The position numbers and the translations under genes are program-made. From DASVVT01 sp036386415 (lineage in GTDB: Bacteria; Acidobacteriota; Blastocatellia; Pyrinomonadales; Pyrinomonadaceae): a stretch of DNA of 64,000 bases. Shown here in pieces: positions 7,297 through 16,800 of this stretch (within the stretch, counting starts at the first letter, position 1; the number at the start of each line of letters is the position of its first letter). The notes under the pieces are model-generated. The model had not been told where the DNA came from, made no database searches, and saw nothing but the letters and a program-made list of their open reading frames with translations. Location: NCBI GenBank assembly GCA_036386415.1, contig DASVVT010000051.1, positions 79,943 through 143,942 on the forward strand. The letters are read 5' to 3'.

Positions 7297-9129
7297 ATGG
7301 AGAAGATTCGGATGCGCCTTTTAGCCGCTCTGCCGATTATCCTGTTAATTACAATCTCTGTTTTCCGCTTCACTGCTATGGCACAAAGCACAACACCGAC
7401 CGCGCCGCCTGAATGGCAAACACACGCCGAGAAGACCGATTATCGCGAGACGCCTCGCTACGCTGAGACAGTTGCTTACAGTCAAAAGCTGGACGCCGCC
7501 TCGCCTCTCATTCGCTACAGCAGTTTCGGAAAGAGCGGAGAAGGGCGCGACATGCCGCTCCTCATTGCCTCAGAAGGAGAAACCTTCACGCCTGAAGCCG
7601 CGAGAAGCGCCGGCAAAGCAATCGTGCTCATACAGGCTTGCATACATCCGGGCGAGCCTGACGGTAAAGATGCTGGGCTCGCGCTGCTTCGTGATATTGC
7701 GATCACAAAGACGCGTCCGCACCTGCTCGAAAAGGTCGTCATACTCTTCATTCCCATCTACAGCACAGACGGGCACGAGCGTTTCGGAGCCTACACTCGC
7801 ATCAATCAGAACGGCCCGGCGGAGTCTGGCTGGCGCGGGACGGCGACCAATCTCAATCTGAATCGCGATTACATGAAAGCGGACGCGCCCGAGACGCGCG
7901 CCTGGCTCAGACTGTGGAACGCATGGCAGCCTGATCTCTTCATAGACTGCCACGTCACGGACGGCGCGGATTATCGCTACAACGTGACTTACCAGTACGA
8001 GCACCATGAGAATGCCCCCGCCCCTGTGCGCGACTGGATGAAGGCGGCGCTGGCGCGCGTCGTCCCATTGACGGAATCGGAAGGCAACCTGCTCGCTCCC
8101 TATCTTGAGTTTCGCGACAACCGCGACCTCACGAAGGGGATCGACAGTTTCATCAGCACGCCGCGCTTCGCCACCGGCTATACACCTTTACGCAATCGAC
8201 CGGGACTCCTGATCGAGACGCACATGCTCAAGGATTATCGCTCGCGCGTGCGCGGAACCTACGATCTCTTGCGCTTCATGCTCGAAGAGGTGAACCGCGA
8301 TCCTCAGAGCCTGCTGCGCGCCGTACGCACAGCCGATGAAGAGACAGTCTCGCGCGGGCGCACCTTTGATGCGTCCAGGCACTTCCCTCTCCGTTTTGAG
8401 TTGACCGACAAGGCAGTGCCTTTTCAACTGAAAGGCGTCGAGTCGCGACGCGAATTGAGCGAAGTGTCCGGGGCGGTGCGAGTCATCTTCGGGACAAAGC
8501 CTGTGGATTTGGTCGTGCCGCTCTACGACGATGCGCGCGTCACAGCCACTGTTGCACCTCCCTTGTATTACGTCATCCCGAAGCAATGGACGAGCGTTAT
8601 AGATGTGCTCGCTGCGCAGGGGTTGCGACTTCAGAGGCTCGCAGAGTCCACCACCCTTGAGGTCGAGAGCTATCGCTTCAGCGAAGTCAAATGGGCTCCT
8701 GCGCCGTTTGAAGGCCGCGTCATGGTGAGCTACAAAACAACTCCTGTGCGCGAGCGCAGAACCTTCTCGGCAGACTCTGTGATCGTCCCTCTGGCTCAGC
8801 CTGCGGCGCAGGTTGCTCTGCACCTGCTCGAACCCGAAGCGCCCGATTCATTCGTCGCCTGGGGATTCTTTAATCCGATCTTCGAACAGAAAGAGTATGG
8901 TGAATGGTACGTGCTGGAGAAACTGGCGCGTGAAATGATGGCGAAGGATGAAAGCTTAAAGCGCGAGTTTGAGCAGCGCCTCGTCAATGATCCGAAGTTC
9001 GCCGCCAGCGCCAACGCCCGTCTACAGTTCTTTTACGAGCGCTCGCCCTACTGGGATGCGCAAATGAATCTCTACCCTGTCGGGCGTATCACCTCTGCTC
9101 TGAATGTGCGCCTGGTGGATTTACAGTGA
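7297..9129 (+). CDS. Secreted M14 family zinc carboxypeptidase
   Basis: Zinc carboxypeptidase of the M14 class with a signal peptide (LLAALPIILLITISVF, then AMAQ). The catalytic pattern is intact. H117 and E120 occur in IHPGEPDG, the asparagine/arginine segment NLNLNRDY follows, and the third zinc ligand H219 lies in DLFIDCHVTDG. The proton donor E307 is in GLLIETHML. A C-terminal region of about 280 residues after the catalytic core has no recognised motif but resembles the beta-rich extension of large bacterial M14 enzymes. The ATG at 7297 is preferred because it gives a proper signal peptide. It is divergently arranged with the M1 aminopeptidase, and both probably digest peptides in the periplasm. 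Confidence 0.92.
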   Translation: MEKIRMRLLAALPIILLITISVFRFTAMAQSTTPTAPPEWQTHAEKTDYRETPRYAETVAYSQKLDAASPLIRYSSFGKSGEGRDMPLLIASEGETFTPEAARSAGKAIVLIQACIHPGEPDGKDAGLALLRDIAITKTRPHLLEKVVILFIPIYSTDGHERFGAYTRINQNGPAESGWRGTATNLNLNRDYMKADAPETRAWLRLWNAWQPDLFIDCHVTDGADYRYNVTYQYEHHENAPAPVRDWMKAALARVVPLTESEGNLLAPYLEFRDNRDLTKGIDSFISTPRFATGYTPLRNRPGLLIETHMLKDYRSRVRGTYDLLRFMLEEVNRDPQSLLRAVRTADEETVSRGRTFDASRHFPLRFELTDKAVPFQLKGVESRRELSEVSGAVRVIFGTKPVDLVVPLYDDARVTATVAPPLYYVIPKQWTSVIDVLAAQGLRLQRLAESTTLEVESYRFSEVKWAPAPFEGRVMVSYKTTPVRERRTFSADSVIVPLAQPAAQVALHLLEPEAPDSFVAWGFFNPIFEQKEYGEWYVLEKLAREMMAKDESLKREFEQRLVNDPKFAASANARLQFFYERSPYWDAQMNLYPVGRITSALNVRLVDLQ

Positions 9130-9192
9130 AAAGATGGCACGCCACGTTGCAGAAGGGGATACCGCTCTCTGCTTAGGCCGCCAAAACGAGCG

Positions 9193-9236
9193 AAGGGACG
9201 TCGAAGCTTATCGCAAGCCTCGCGTCCCTTTTCTCT
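9193..9236 (+). terminator. Intrinsic terminator after the M14 gene
   Basis: AAGGGACG at 9193-9200 pairs with CGTCCCTT at 9223-9230. The inner stem CGAAGCTT/AAGCCTCG has one mismatch, and a T-rich run (TTTTCTCTT) follows. It stands about 60 nt after the carboxypeptidase stop. Confidence 0.75.
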
Positions 9237-9278
9237 TCGGATTGGTAGTTAATTGCGTTCCAGTTGGATTCTATCAAC

Positions 9279-9425
9279 TTAGACCGTGCGACGGCCTGTG
9301 AGAAGATTGATCACCAGAACGATGAGCGCTACGACGAGCAGCAAGTGAATCAAGCTGCCACCAATACCGCCAATAGCACCGATCAACCACAAGACCAAAA
9401 GCACCACAAGAATTGTCCACAACAT
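9279..9425 (-). CDS. Lmo0937-family small membrane protein (48 aa)
   Basis: A 48-residue protein with two hydrophobic helices: MLWTILVVLLVLWLIGAIGG, then LIHLLLVVALIVLVINLLTG, ending RRTV. This layout, including the W-x-IG and N-LL-x-G-RR ends, is the signature of the Lmo0937 family of small stress-associated membrane proteins. A clear AAGGAG ribosome site stands about ten bases upstream of the ATG at 9425. It has no operon partner: its stop lies 45 nt from the terminator of the opposite-strand M14 gene. Members are widespread in bacteria, and their molecular role is not established. Confidence 0.85.
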   Translation of the reverse strand: MLWTILVVLLVLWLIGAIGGIGGSLIHLLLVVALIVLVINLLTGRRTV

Positions 9426-10059
9426 TTTCGTCTTCTCCTTCTTTGAGCGTCGCTAATCAAATCATTTCGGTTCCCTTTGAACCCGCCTGCACCACTCTCT
9501 TGAGCAACGTCTGTGCCAACGGGGGCTCCGTGACGCGACACCTTGGGTAAAGCTCTATAGCCCAAGGGTTTAATGCAAAGATTGGATCATTTGGTGTGGG
9601 CCAGAGAGGTTCCTGAATCACTGTTTTGTATGGAAACATGCCACCGCAGTTGCTGTCGGCGTGTCCCGATTTAGAGCAAGATATAAATGCCTCCTCTCTT
9701 TGACGGGATGTTTGCAACCGGAAGGCCGGGTTGTTCATCGGAACGAAGGCAAGGCGAAGCGTGCAACTGGCCTGGAGCGCAAACCGGCGACCACATGTGG
9801 TACGTAAATCAAGTAGGATTAATTTTAGGCTGGACTTCTGTGGCCGGTGACTGGTAAAGTTTTAATTGCCGTTCGCGGCCCGGCGTCCTACCAGGCGAAC
9901 GCGCTCAGGTCGAAGGAACCTCGGAGATACAAATCCTCCAGTGGGCACTTCCCTCGTAGTTGTAATGGTTCTCTAACCCCGATTCTTTGTAATATTGTAA
10001 AGTAAGCGGCGCGCGGCTTCCCCTATATTCTTAGGCCGCATCGCTCAGGAGACCTGTTT
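9426..10059. other. 634-bp gap before ftsH
   Basis: No convincing gene is present. A 93-codon minus-strand frame (9457-9738) lacks a ribosome site and a recognisable domain. The last 100 bases before ftsH are AT-richer (around 9985-10005) and probably hold its promoter, but no -35/-10 pair with proper spacing could be assigned. Confidence 0.5.
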
Positions 10060-11853
10060 ATGCCATCCCCTTTACCCCGTTCGATCCTCCAATCTCAGAA
10101 ATTAAGTTTCGTCGCAGCCCTCGGAATGCTTCTGCTCCTGGCAGGCGCAAGCGTCCACACCGTCTACCAGCGCCGTCAGCCAGTCGTGAAGAAGATCAAT
10201 TACACTGAGTTGCGCGCCATTGGCGAAGCTTCGACGGCGACTGCGATGCGCATTGATGGCGAGCTGGTGAGCGTCACCATGCGCGATGGCTCTATCTCGC
10301 AGGCTGTGGTGCCAAACATCACGGCGCAGCAGGAGATTGCAGATGTCTTCGCCAAAAACAATGTGCCCGTCGATTATCTTTCGCTCAGACCCAGTCCCTT
10401 GACGACCGCTATGGGCTGGCTCGTCCCGCTCCTGACGCTCGCCGCATTCGCTTTCGTCGGCTGGCGCATCTATGCCAGCATGGGCGGGCGCAACGGCAAC
10501 TTCAATCTGGTCGATCAGAGCGGCGGCCAGAAGATCAACTTCCAGGACGTGGCGGGCGTTGACGAGGCGAAGGCGGAGCTTGCGGAGACGATTGACTTCC
10601 TGCGCGACCCTGCGCGCTTCGGTCGGCTCGGCGGGCGCGCGCCGCGCGGCATCCTCCTCTCAGGCCCTCCGGGAACAGGCAAGACGATGCTCGCGCGAGC
10701 AGCAGCCAATGAAGCCGGCGCTCCTTTCCTTTCCGTCTCGGGCTCAAGCTTTCAGGAGAAGTTTGCGGGCTTAGGAGCGGCGCGTGTGCGGCGGCTCTTC
10801 GCTGAAGCCCGCAAGCTTTCGCCCTGCGTTATCTTCATAGACGAGGTTGATGCCTTGGGTCGCCAGCGCGGGCGCAGCAACGATTCCGCCTCCGCCGATC
10901 AAGATCAAACGCTCAACCAGTTGCTCGTCGAAATGGACGGCTTCGATCAACTGAGCGGCGTCATCATCATCGCCTCCACCAATCGCCCGGACATTCTAGA
11001 TAGCGCGCTCACGCGTCCTGGCCGTTTCGACCGGGAGATTGCCGTCAACCTTGCGGACGCGCGCGGGCGTGAGGAAATCCTCAAGGTGCATGCACGCGGT
11101 CTGCAACTTGAAACGGGTCTCGACCTACAGTGGATCGCGCGCGGCACGCCCGGATTCTCCGGCGCTGATCTCGCTAACTTGCTCAACGAGGCGGCGATTG
11201 CGGCGACGCGAGATGGCGCTGACGCCATCGGTCGCAAGCATGTCGAACATGCACGCGATAAAATTCTGATGGGCGCTGAGCGGCATGGCTTCATGATGGA
11301 CGAGGATGAGCGCTACGCAACCGCCGTTCACGAAGCGGGTCACGTCGCTGTCGGCCTCGCCGTTAAAAACGGCGACCCCATCCACAAAGTCTCGATCCTT
11401 CCGCGCGGTCGTGCACTCGGCGTGACGCAGTCTCTGCCGGAGCGTGATCGCTTGATGAAGAAACGCGAGTATCTGGAAGATCAGATCGCCATGCTGCTGG
11501 GTGGCCGCGCCGCCGAACAGCTTCTTCTCGATACGATGACGGCGGGCGCATCCAACGACATCGAACGGGCGGTCGAAATCGCGCGCAAGATGGTTGCGGA
11601 GTTCGGCATGAGTCCCCTTGGGCCGATCCACCTGGGCAAACCCGAAGACCCGCGCAGCCAGGCGCTGCTCGACCGCGTCGAACATGCGACCAGCGAGATC
11701 ATCAACGCGCAGATGTGTCGTGCCTGCGAGATGGTGGACGCGAGCCGCACTTCGATTGCGCAACTTGTCGAAGGTCTGATGGAGCGCGACACACTCGACG
11801 CCGATGAGATCAACGCTTGCTTCGCGCCCGAAAGCAGCGCGCAAGCAGCGTAG
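10060..11853 (+). CDS. ftsH: ATP-dependent zinc metalloprotease FtsH
   Basis: Membrane-bound AAA+ protease that extracts and degrades misfolded membrane proteins and short-lived regulators, working as a hexamer. Two N-terminal helices (about residues 17-33 and 113-135) bracket a small periplasmic domain. The AAA module has Walker A GPPGTGKT (about residues 201-208), Walker B VIFIDEVDALG, and the second region of homology ending TRPGRFDR. The protease domain has HEAGH at 424-428 and a later aspartate ligand in AGASNDIERA. At 597 residues it is slightly shorter than the usual 610-650 and lacks a long disordered tail. The gene is monocistronic and ends in a good intrinsic terminator. Confidence 0.96.
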   Translation: MPSPLPRSILQSQKLSFVAALGMLLLLAGASVHTVYQRRQPVVKKINYTELRAIGEASTATAMRIDGELVSVTMRDGSISQAVVPNITAQQEIADVFAKNNVPVDYLSLRPSPLTTAMGWLVPLLTLAAFAFVGWRIYASMGGRNGNFNLVDQSGGQKINFQDVAGVDEAKAELAETIDFLRDPARFGRLGGRAPRGILLSGPPGTGKTMLARAAANEAGAPFLSVSGSSFQEKFAGLGAARVRRLFAEARKLSPCVIFIDEVDALGRQRGRSNDSASADQDQTLNQLLVEMDGFDQLSGVIIIASTNRPDILDSALTRPGRFDREIAVNLADARGREEILKVHARGLQLETGLDLQWIARGTPGFSGADLANLLNEAAIAATRDGADAIGRKHVEHARDKILMGAERHGFMMDEDERYATAVHEAGHVAVGLAVKNGDPIHKVSILPRGRALGVTQSLPERDRLMKKREYLEDQIAMLLGGRAAEQLLLDTMTAGASNDIERAVEIARKMVAEFGMSPLGPIHLGKPEDPRSQALLDRVEHATSEIINAQMCRACEMVDASRTSIAQLVEGLMERDTLDADEINACFAPESSAQAA

Positions 11854-11876
11854 CAGAGAAGGCAGTAGACCGCATG

Positions 11877-11920
11877 GCAGAAGGCAGCGAGGAGCATTCA
11901 ACTCGCTGCCTTCTGCTTTT
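11877..11920 (+). terminator. Intrinsic terminator of ftsH
   Basis: A perfect 15-bp stem (11877-11891 with 11902-11916) has a 10-nt loop and is followed by TTTTCTTT. It begins 24 nt after the ftsH stop. The stem bases (CAGAAGGCAG-like) are of the same word type as other intergenic repeats here. Confidence 0.8.
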
Positions 11921-12332
11921 CTTTCTGCCTATTGCTATGGCGATTGAATTTGGTGCGATTATGATTGCGCGCGCGCTCTCTCTGACGGTCTGCCTTGCGG
12001 CCATGAGGTGTCGCTCGACGGCCATAAGCCAGACCACAGGGGAGGGCGCAGTTGCAGATATTGAGACAATACCTGCAAGCCGTCACTCAAGGATTGTGTC
12101 GCCGGTCTATTGAATGACGCCACTTCGGAGTCTCATGGGCAGTACCCTCTAGCAAGGTTTCCGTCATCCGGTAGCTACCACAGGCTTGCCGAGCTACGCC
12201 GTTCTCCTGTAAGTTAAAGCGCGAAGGCGAAAGGGCTATCGTGCTTAAAAGGGCTGCCATTCGCTGCCTTCTGCTGACCGCCTACGGCCTTCTGTTTTCG
12301 TAATCCTGATAGCCTCCGGGTAACTTCAGGCG
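11921..12332. other. 412-bp gap between ftsH terminator and the nuclease-like gene
   Basis: No gene or known RNA was recognised. A single-arm word repeat (CTGCCTTCTGCTGACCGC-like) lies at about 12265-12296, just before the next gene. A weak stem (TAGCT/AGCTA around 12170-12205) is visible. Confidence 0.4.
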
Positions 12333-13061
12333 ATGGCATATCCTGGCGTCGCGCGGATCGAACTGCCAATCCTTCAGGAGCTCGTCGCGACGGGCGGCGT
12401 TGAAGACGTGCGCTTTCTTTATAATCGCCTTGTCGGCTATTTCCCGCAGCTTGATGAAGGGGAAGTCCGCGCCGTCAAGGATGGACATCGCAGCCAGTGG
12501 CGGAGGCTTGTGCAGCGCGCCGGGCGCGAGCTCTCCGATAAGCGCCAGATAGAGAGACGGCGCGGGCATTGGAGCATCACGACCGCCGGGCGCAAGCGTG
12601 CGGAGGAAGAGGGGCAGGCGTTCTCGCTGTCGGACAATTCGGAGCACGCTCTCCCGCGAACAGAAGCGCTCTCGCATACGGACGTGCAGCAGATGCTTCT
12701 GGACATCGGGCGTGTGCTCGGCTATCACGCCGAGAGTGAGTTTGAATACTACGATGTGGTCTGGCGTACAAATGAGATGAGCCCGCGCCTCAGCCACGTT
12801 TTCGAAGTCCAGCACAAGGGCAACATCGACGCCGCGCTGGCAAAGCTGAAGCGCGCTTACGAAGCGCAACGCTCAAAGCCTTTCCTCATCATCACGAGCG
12901 AGCGCGACACGAATCGCGCGCAAAAGAGCATGAGCCTCGCGCGCCGAGGTGCTTTTCACGAGATCGGAAGTGTAACGACCATCCTGAGCTTCGAGCAGTT
13001 GCACAGACTTCACCGCGCGCTGACCTCTGTCGATGACCTGCTCGCGATGATCTTCGAGTGA
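12333..13061 (+). CDS. Winged-helix plus PD-(D/E)XK nuclease-like protein
   Basis: A 242-residue protein with two parts. Residues 1-90 (ARIELPILQELVATGG... and VQRAGRELSDKRQI... followed by HWSITTAGRKRAEEE) look like the Mrr-N type winged helix found at the front of restriction enzymes. Residues 115-240 resemble a PD-(D/E)XK fold: helix IGRVLGYHAESEFEY, then D141 in YYDVVW, then a beta strand with E158-V-Q160 (FEVQHKG), then a helix ALAKLKRAYEAQ and a strand PFLIITSE. The usual catalytic lysine is replaced by Q160, with K162 two residues on; some nucleases of the fold tolerate Q. Its stop overlaps the mutS start (TGATG), so the two are translationally coupled. No family name could be assigned. 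Confidence 0.7.
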   Translation: MAYPGVARIELPILQELVATGGVEDVRFLYNRLVGYFPQLDEGEVRAVKDGHRSQWRRLVQRAGRELSDKRQIERRRGHWSITTAGRKRAEEEGQAFSLSDNSEHALPRTEALSHTDVQQMLLDIGRVLGYHAESEFEYYDVVWRTNEMSPRLSHVFEVQHKGNIDAALAKLKRAYEAQRSKPFLIITSERDTNRAQKSMSLARRGAFHEIGSVTTILSFEQLHRLHRALTSVDDLLAMIFE

Positions 13062-15682
13062 TGACACAGGCAACGCCCCTTCGCAAACAGTACCTGGAGA
13101 TCAAACGTCGCCACCGCGACCACCTCCTTCTCTATCGGATAGGCGATTTCTATGAAGCTTTCGACGACGATGCGCGCATTCTGGCGCGCGAGCTGGACAT
13201 CGTGCTCACCTCGAAGCCGATGGGCAAGAACATCAGAGTCCCGCTCGCGGGCGTGCCCCACCACAGTCTTGAGCGACACCTGGCGACGCTCATCGCGCGC
13301 GGCCATCGCGTCGCCATCTGCGAGCAGCTCTCAGCGACTCCGGTCAAGGGCGAAGGCGGAGGCAATCTGATCGAGCGCGACGTGGTGCGCATCGTGACAC
13401 CCGGCACGGTGCTCGAACCCGGCCTGCTCCAGAGCAAAGCGAATAACTACCTGGCGGCTTACGTGACGGACGGAAAGCGCGCCGGGATCGCTTATGCGGA
13501 TGTCACGACCGGAAGCTTCGCGGCGACAGAGGTTGAAGCTTCACAGGCGATTTCGGAGTTGCAACGCATCGCGCCTTCGGAGGTGCTCGTGCCTGTGACG
13601 AGCAACGCAGCCGCCGATGCGGCTCTGCCCGGATTCATCACGCGCTTTCGTGATACGGCTTTCGCGTATGAAAACGCGCGGCGTCAGCTTCTCGAACAGT
13701 TCCGTGCGCGCACGCTCGCGCCCTTCGGGCTGGCGCGCTGGCCTTTGGCCGCGACAGCCGCCGGAGCGATCATCGCTTATCTGCGCGATACGCAAGCGGC
13801 GGCGGCTACAGACCAATTGACGCGTCTGGCGAGCTATCGCACGGAAAGCTTTATGATGCTCGACGCGCAGACCGTGCGCAGCCTTGAGATATTCGAAACG
13901 GGGACGGGCGCGCAGGAGACCCTTCTCTCGACGCTTGACCGGACGCGCACAGCGATGGGTGGCCGCGCGCTTAGACGCTGGCTGCGCCATCCACTTTTAG
14001 ACCTGGCGGAGATCACACGGCGTCAGGAACACGTCGCATGGTTTCAGACCAACGCCAAGGCGCGCGCCGAAGCTTGCGCCGCACTGGAATCGATTCGCGA
14101 TCTTGAACGCCTCTCGGCGCGCACCGGGGCGCGGATGGCTTCTGCGCAGGAGGTGCTCGCGCTGGGGCAGAGCCTCGAAGCTGTCCCGCGCGTACGTGCC
14201 GTGCTGCAAAGGGATGTGAAGCGGTTCGCACAGCTTCTCGACGCCTTACCTTTGTGCGAGAGGGCGCTTGGGCTGATCCGCAATGCTATCTCGGATGAGC
14301 TGCCGAGGCGCGTCACAGAGCACGTCGGCGTGATTCGGGCCGGGTTCTCTGAAGAGCTGGATCGCCTGCGCACACTGTTGCGCGACGGGAGGACGTACCT
14401 GGCGGAGATGGAGCAGCGCGAGCGCGCACGCACAGGTATCAAGAGCCTGCGCGTTGGCTACAACAAGGTGTTCGGCCACTTCATAGAAGTGACGCGCCCG
14501 AACCTGCATCTGGTTCCGGCTGAGTACACGCGCAAGCAGACGCTCGCGCAATCGGAACGCTTCGTCACGCTTGAGCTGAAAGAGCACGAATCGCTCGTCA
14601 TGAATGCGCAGGAGCGCATCTCAGAGTTGGAGGCGGGCATCTTTCGTCAGGTTTGCATAGAGCTTGGAAAGAGCCGCGAAGAGATTCTCGCCACGGCCAA
14701 CAGTGTCAGCTATCTGGACGCCGTCGCTTCCTTTGCAGAGATCGCTGAAGAGTGCGGCTATGTGCGCCCGACGGTCGTCGATACGGTGCAGCTTTCCATC
14801 AAAGATGGTCGCCATCCAGTGCTCGAAAGACTGATGGAGGTCGAAAGCTTCGTTCCCAACGATGTCGAGCTGGGCGGCGAAGATGCGCCGCAGATCGCGC
14901 TGATAACGGGGCCGAACATGTCCGGTAAGTCCACTTTTCTGAGACAGACGGCTTTGATCGTGTTAATGGCGCAGGCGGGTTCTTTCGTCCCTGCGCGGCG
15001 AGCGACGATAGGGCTGACAGATCGCATCTTCACGCGCATAGGTCTCTACGACCGCATCGGCAGCGGCGAATCTACCTTTATGACGGAGATGGTCGAGACC
15101 GCGCAGATACTGCATCACGCGACGGCGCGCTCTTTGATTCTACTGGATGAGCTGGGGCGTGGAACTTCCACCTACGATGGCCTGGCGGTCGCCCGTGCGG
15201 TGCTCGAATACATACACAACCACCCGCAGATCAGATCGAAGACGCTTTTTGCGACGCACTATCACGAGTTGACGGAGCTGGCGGATGTTCTGCCGCGTCT
15301 CAGGAATCTACACGTCGAGATAGCAGAGGAGGGAAGCGACCTGGTCTTTCTCTATAAGATCAGCTCCGGCATCGCACTGAAGAGTTACGGCGTCTACGCG
15401 GCCAAACTCGCCGGTCTGCCGCGCCCGGTCGTCAGGCGAGCCGAGCAGCTCCTCAACGAATACGAAGAACAGTCTGACACGAGAGGTGGAAGAACTAATA
15501 GCTCGACTCAGGATCGCGGCGTGACGCTCGCCTCGCGGCACGAAGCAGAGCTTGCGCACGCCCTGCTCGAAATCGACCCGGACACGCTCTCGCCCGTCGA
15601 AGCATTGACGAAACTTTACGAACTGCGCAGGCTCGCCGGAGCAGAGAAGGTTAAGAAGGTTCGAGCTATCAAGACAGCGTAA
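13061..15682 (+). CDS. mutS: DNA mismatch repair protein MutS
   Basis: Mismatch-recognition ATPase that starts methyl-independent or MutL-dependent repair. The N-terminal mismatch-binding domain carries the conserved GDFYEAF segment that includes the Phe-X-Glu wedge. Connector, lever and clamp regions follow. The ATPase has Walker A GPNMSGKST (from residue 617) and Walker B LILLDELGRGTSTYDG. At 873 residues it has normal MutS1 length, including a C-terminal tail with ALTKLYELRRLA typical of the tetramerisation region. ATG 13061 overlaps the stop of the preceding nuclease-like gene; a GTG at 13058 is the alternative. No mutL is nearby. Confidence 0.97.
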   Translation: MTQATPLRKQYLEIKRRHRDHLLLYRIGDFYEAFDDDARILARELDIVLTSKPMGKNIRVPLAGVPHHSLERHLATLIARGHRVAICEQLSATPVKGEGGGNLIERDVVRIVTPGTVLEPGLLQSKANNYLAAYVTDGKRAGIAYADVTTGSFAATEVEASQAISELQRIAPSEVLVPVTSNAAADAALPGFITRFRDTAFAYENARRQLLEQFRARTLAPFGLARWPLAATAAGAIIAYLRDTQAAAATDQLTRLASYRTESFMMLDAQTVRSLEIFETGTGAQETLLSTLDRTRTAMGGRALRRWLRHPLLDLAEITRRQEHVAWFQTNAKARAEACAALESIRDLERLSARTGARMASAQEVLALGQSLEAVPRVRAVLQRDVKRFAQLLDALPLCERALGLIRNAISDELPRRVTEHVGVIRAGFSEELDRLRTLLRDGRTYLAEMEQRERARTGIKSLRVGYNKVFGHFIEVTRPNLHLVPAEYTRKQTLAQSERFVTLELKEHESLVMNAQERISELEAGIFRQVCIELGKSREEILATANSVSYLDAVASFAEIAEECGYVRPTVVDTVQLSIKDGRHPVLERLMEVESFVPNDVELGGEDAPQIALITGPNMSGKSTFLRQTALIVLMAQAGSFVPARRATIGLTDRIFTRIGLYDRIGSGESTFMTEMVETAQILHHATARSLILLDELGRGTSTYDGLAVARAVLEYIHNHPQIRSKTLFATHYHELTELADVLPRLRNLHVEIAEEGSDLVFLYKISSGIALKSYGVYAAKLAGLPRPVVRRAEQLLNEYEEQSDTRGGRTNSSTQDRGVTLASRHEAELAHALLEIDPDTLSPVEALTKLYELRRLAGAEKVKKVRAIKTA

Positions 15683-15687
15683 CAGCC

Positions 15688-15790
15688 AAGGGATGAGGGC
15701 TGAGGGATGAGGGATGAAAGGGTTGGGCGGTAGATACAATTGACGCATTCACTCAATCATTCATCCCTCATCCCTCAGCCCTCATCCCTT
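15688..15790. repeat. Word-built inverted repeat (GATGAGG type)
   Basis: Left arm 15688-15718 and right arm 15760-15790 are perfectly complementary over 31 nt with a 41-nt loop. Each arm consists of GGGATGAG/GGGCTGAG words in tandem. The element starts 5 nt after the mutS stop and ends 2 nt before the stop codon of the convergent CDF gene. It could act as a bidirectional terminator, although no T-run follows. Confidence 0.9.
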
Positions 15791-15792
15791 CG

Positions 15793-16698
15793 TTATCCTG
15801 GGTCTGTATGAATCTGCACGCGCGAGCGTGGAATCTCGGCTTCGATAGCGCGCAGCACGCGCACCGTCAGGTCGTGTGCCACTTCCAGACTCTTGTCGCG
15901 CTCGACTTCGAGGTGCAGGTCTATGAACTTCATAGAGCCGGAGCGGCGCGTGCGCAGGTCGTGAAAGCCGAGCACACCCTGATCCCTGAAGCGCTGAACG
16001 ATGTTTGCGATCTGCTCGTCAACGTCTAGAGGCAGGCGTCTATCCATCAGCACGTCGAAGGATTCGCGTCCGACGCCACCCGCAGACCAGAAGATATAGA
16101 GGGCGATCATGATGGAGATGATGGGATCGACGATAGTCCATCCGGTCAGCGCGACGATGAGCAGGGCGAGGAGCGCGCCCGAGTTTGTATAGACGTCCGT
16201 TGCGTAATGCAGGGCATCCGATCGCAGCGCCTGTGATTCGGTCTCGCGCGCCACGCGCTTCAGTCGCGCGACCAGCGCAAGGCTCACACCGATGGCTATC
16301 AGCATCGTCCCGATCCCGACCCATTCCGATCTCGTCGGATGCGGCCTGATGAGCCTGCGTCCGGCTTCCCAGATCAGAAAAAGGCCGGATGCTGCGATGA
16401 CAAAGGTCTGAAACAATCCGGCCAGTGACTCCGCCTTGCCGTGGCCGTAGGCATGATCCTCATCGGCTGGACGCGCGGCGGCACGCACGGCGACGAAGTT
16501 AATCAGAGAAGCGAACACGTCCATCGCCGAATCGAGCAGTGAAGCCCAGACGCTGATTGAGCCCGTGAGCAGACCCGTCGCCGTCTTAATCACGATCAGA
16601 AAAGCGGCAGCCAGCACGGAAAGGCGCGCGGTGGAAGTCTTCAGGCGCTCTTCCGCATCAAGGGATGCAGCTTTATCTCTCGCCGCAGAGGTGGACAT
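15793..16698 (-). CDS. Cation diffusion facilitator (CDF) family transporter
   Basis: Proton-coupled exporter of divalent metals such as zinc, cobalt, iron or manganese. Six helices are visible. The metal site of helix 2 is present (LLDSAMDVFASLINF, D-x3-D). Helix 3 is preceded by the characteristic HAYGHGKAESLAGL. The second half of the D/H quartet lies in YATDVYTNSGALLAL. The cytoplasmic C-terminal domain (about residues 210-300) has the ferredoxin-like fold with histidines (FHDLRTRRSG, KFIDLHLEVERD). Length is normal. The H..D arrangement in the second pair hints at zinc/cobalt-type specificity, but that is inference. The gene stands alone, convergent with mutS. Confidence 0.92.
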   Translation of the reverse strand: MSTSAARDKAASLDAEERLKTSTARLSVLAAAFLIVIKTATGLLTGSISVWASLLDSAMDVFASLINFVAVRAAARPADEDHAYGHGKAESLAGLFQTFVIAASGLFLIWEAGRRLIRPHPTRSEWVGIGTMLIAIGVSLALVARLKRVARETESQALRSDALHYATDVYTNSGALLALLIVALTGWTIVDPIISIMIALYIFWSAGGVGRESFDVLMDRRLPLDVDEQIANIVQRFRDQGVLGFHDLRTRRSGSMKFIDLHLEVERDKSLEVAHDLTVRVLRAIEAEIPRSRVQIHTDPG

Positions 16699-16800
16699 AT
16701 ATTAACTTAACCACAAAGGCTCAAAGACACAAAGGTAGAGCGAAAAATAGTGGAGTGACATATAGACTTCACGTTCATGTCGAGACAGCTAATGTCTGGC

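Noticed and set aside
9457..9738. 93-codon minus-strand frame upstream of ftsH
   Set aside because: No ribosome site, no recognisable domain and no conserved-looking pattern. The region is better read as non-coding.
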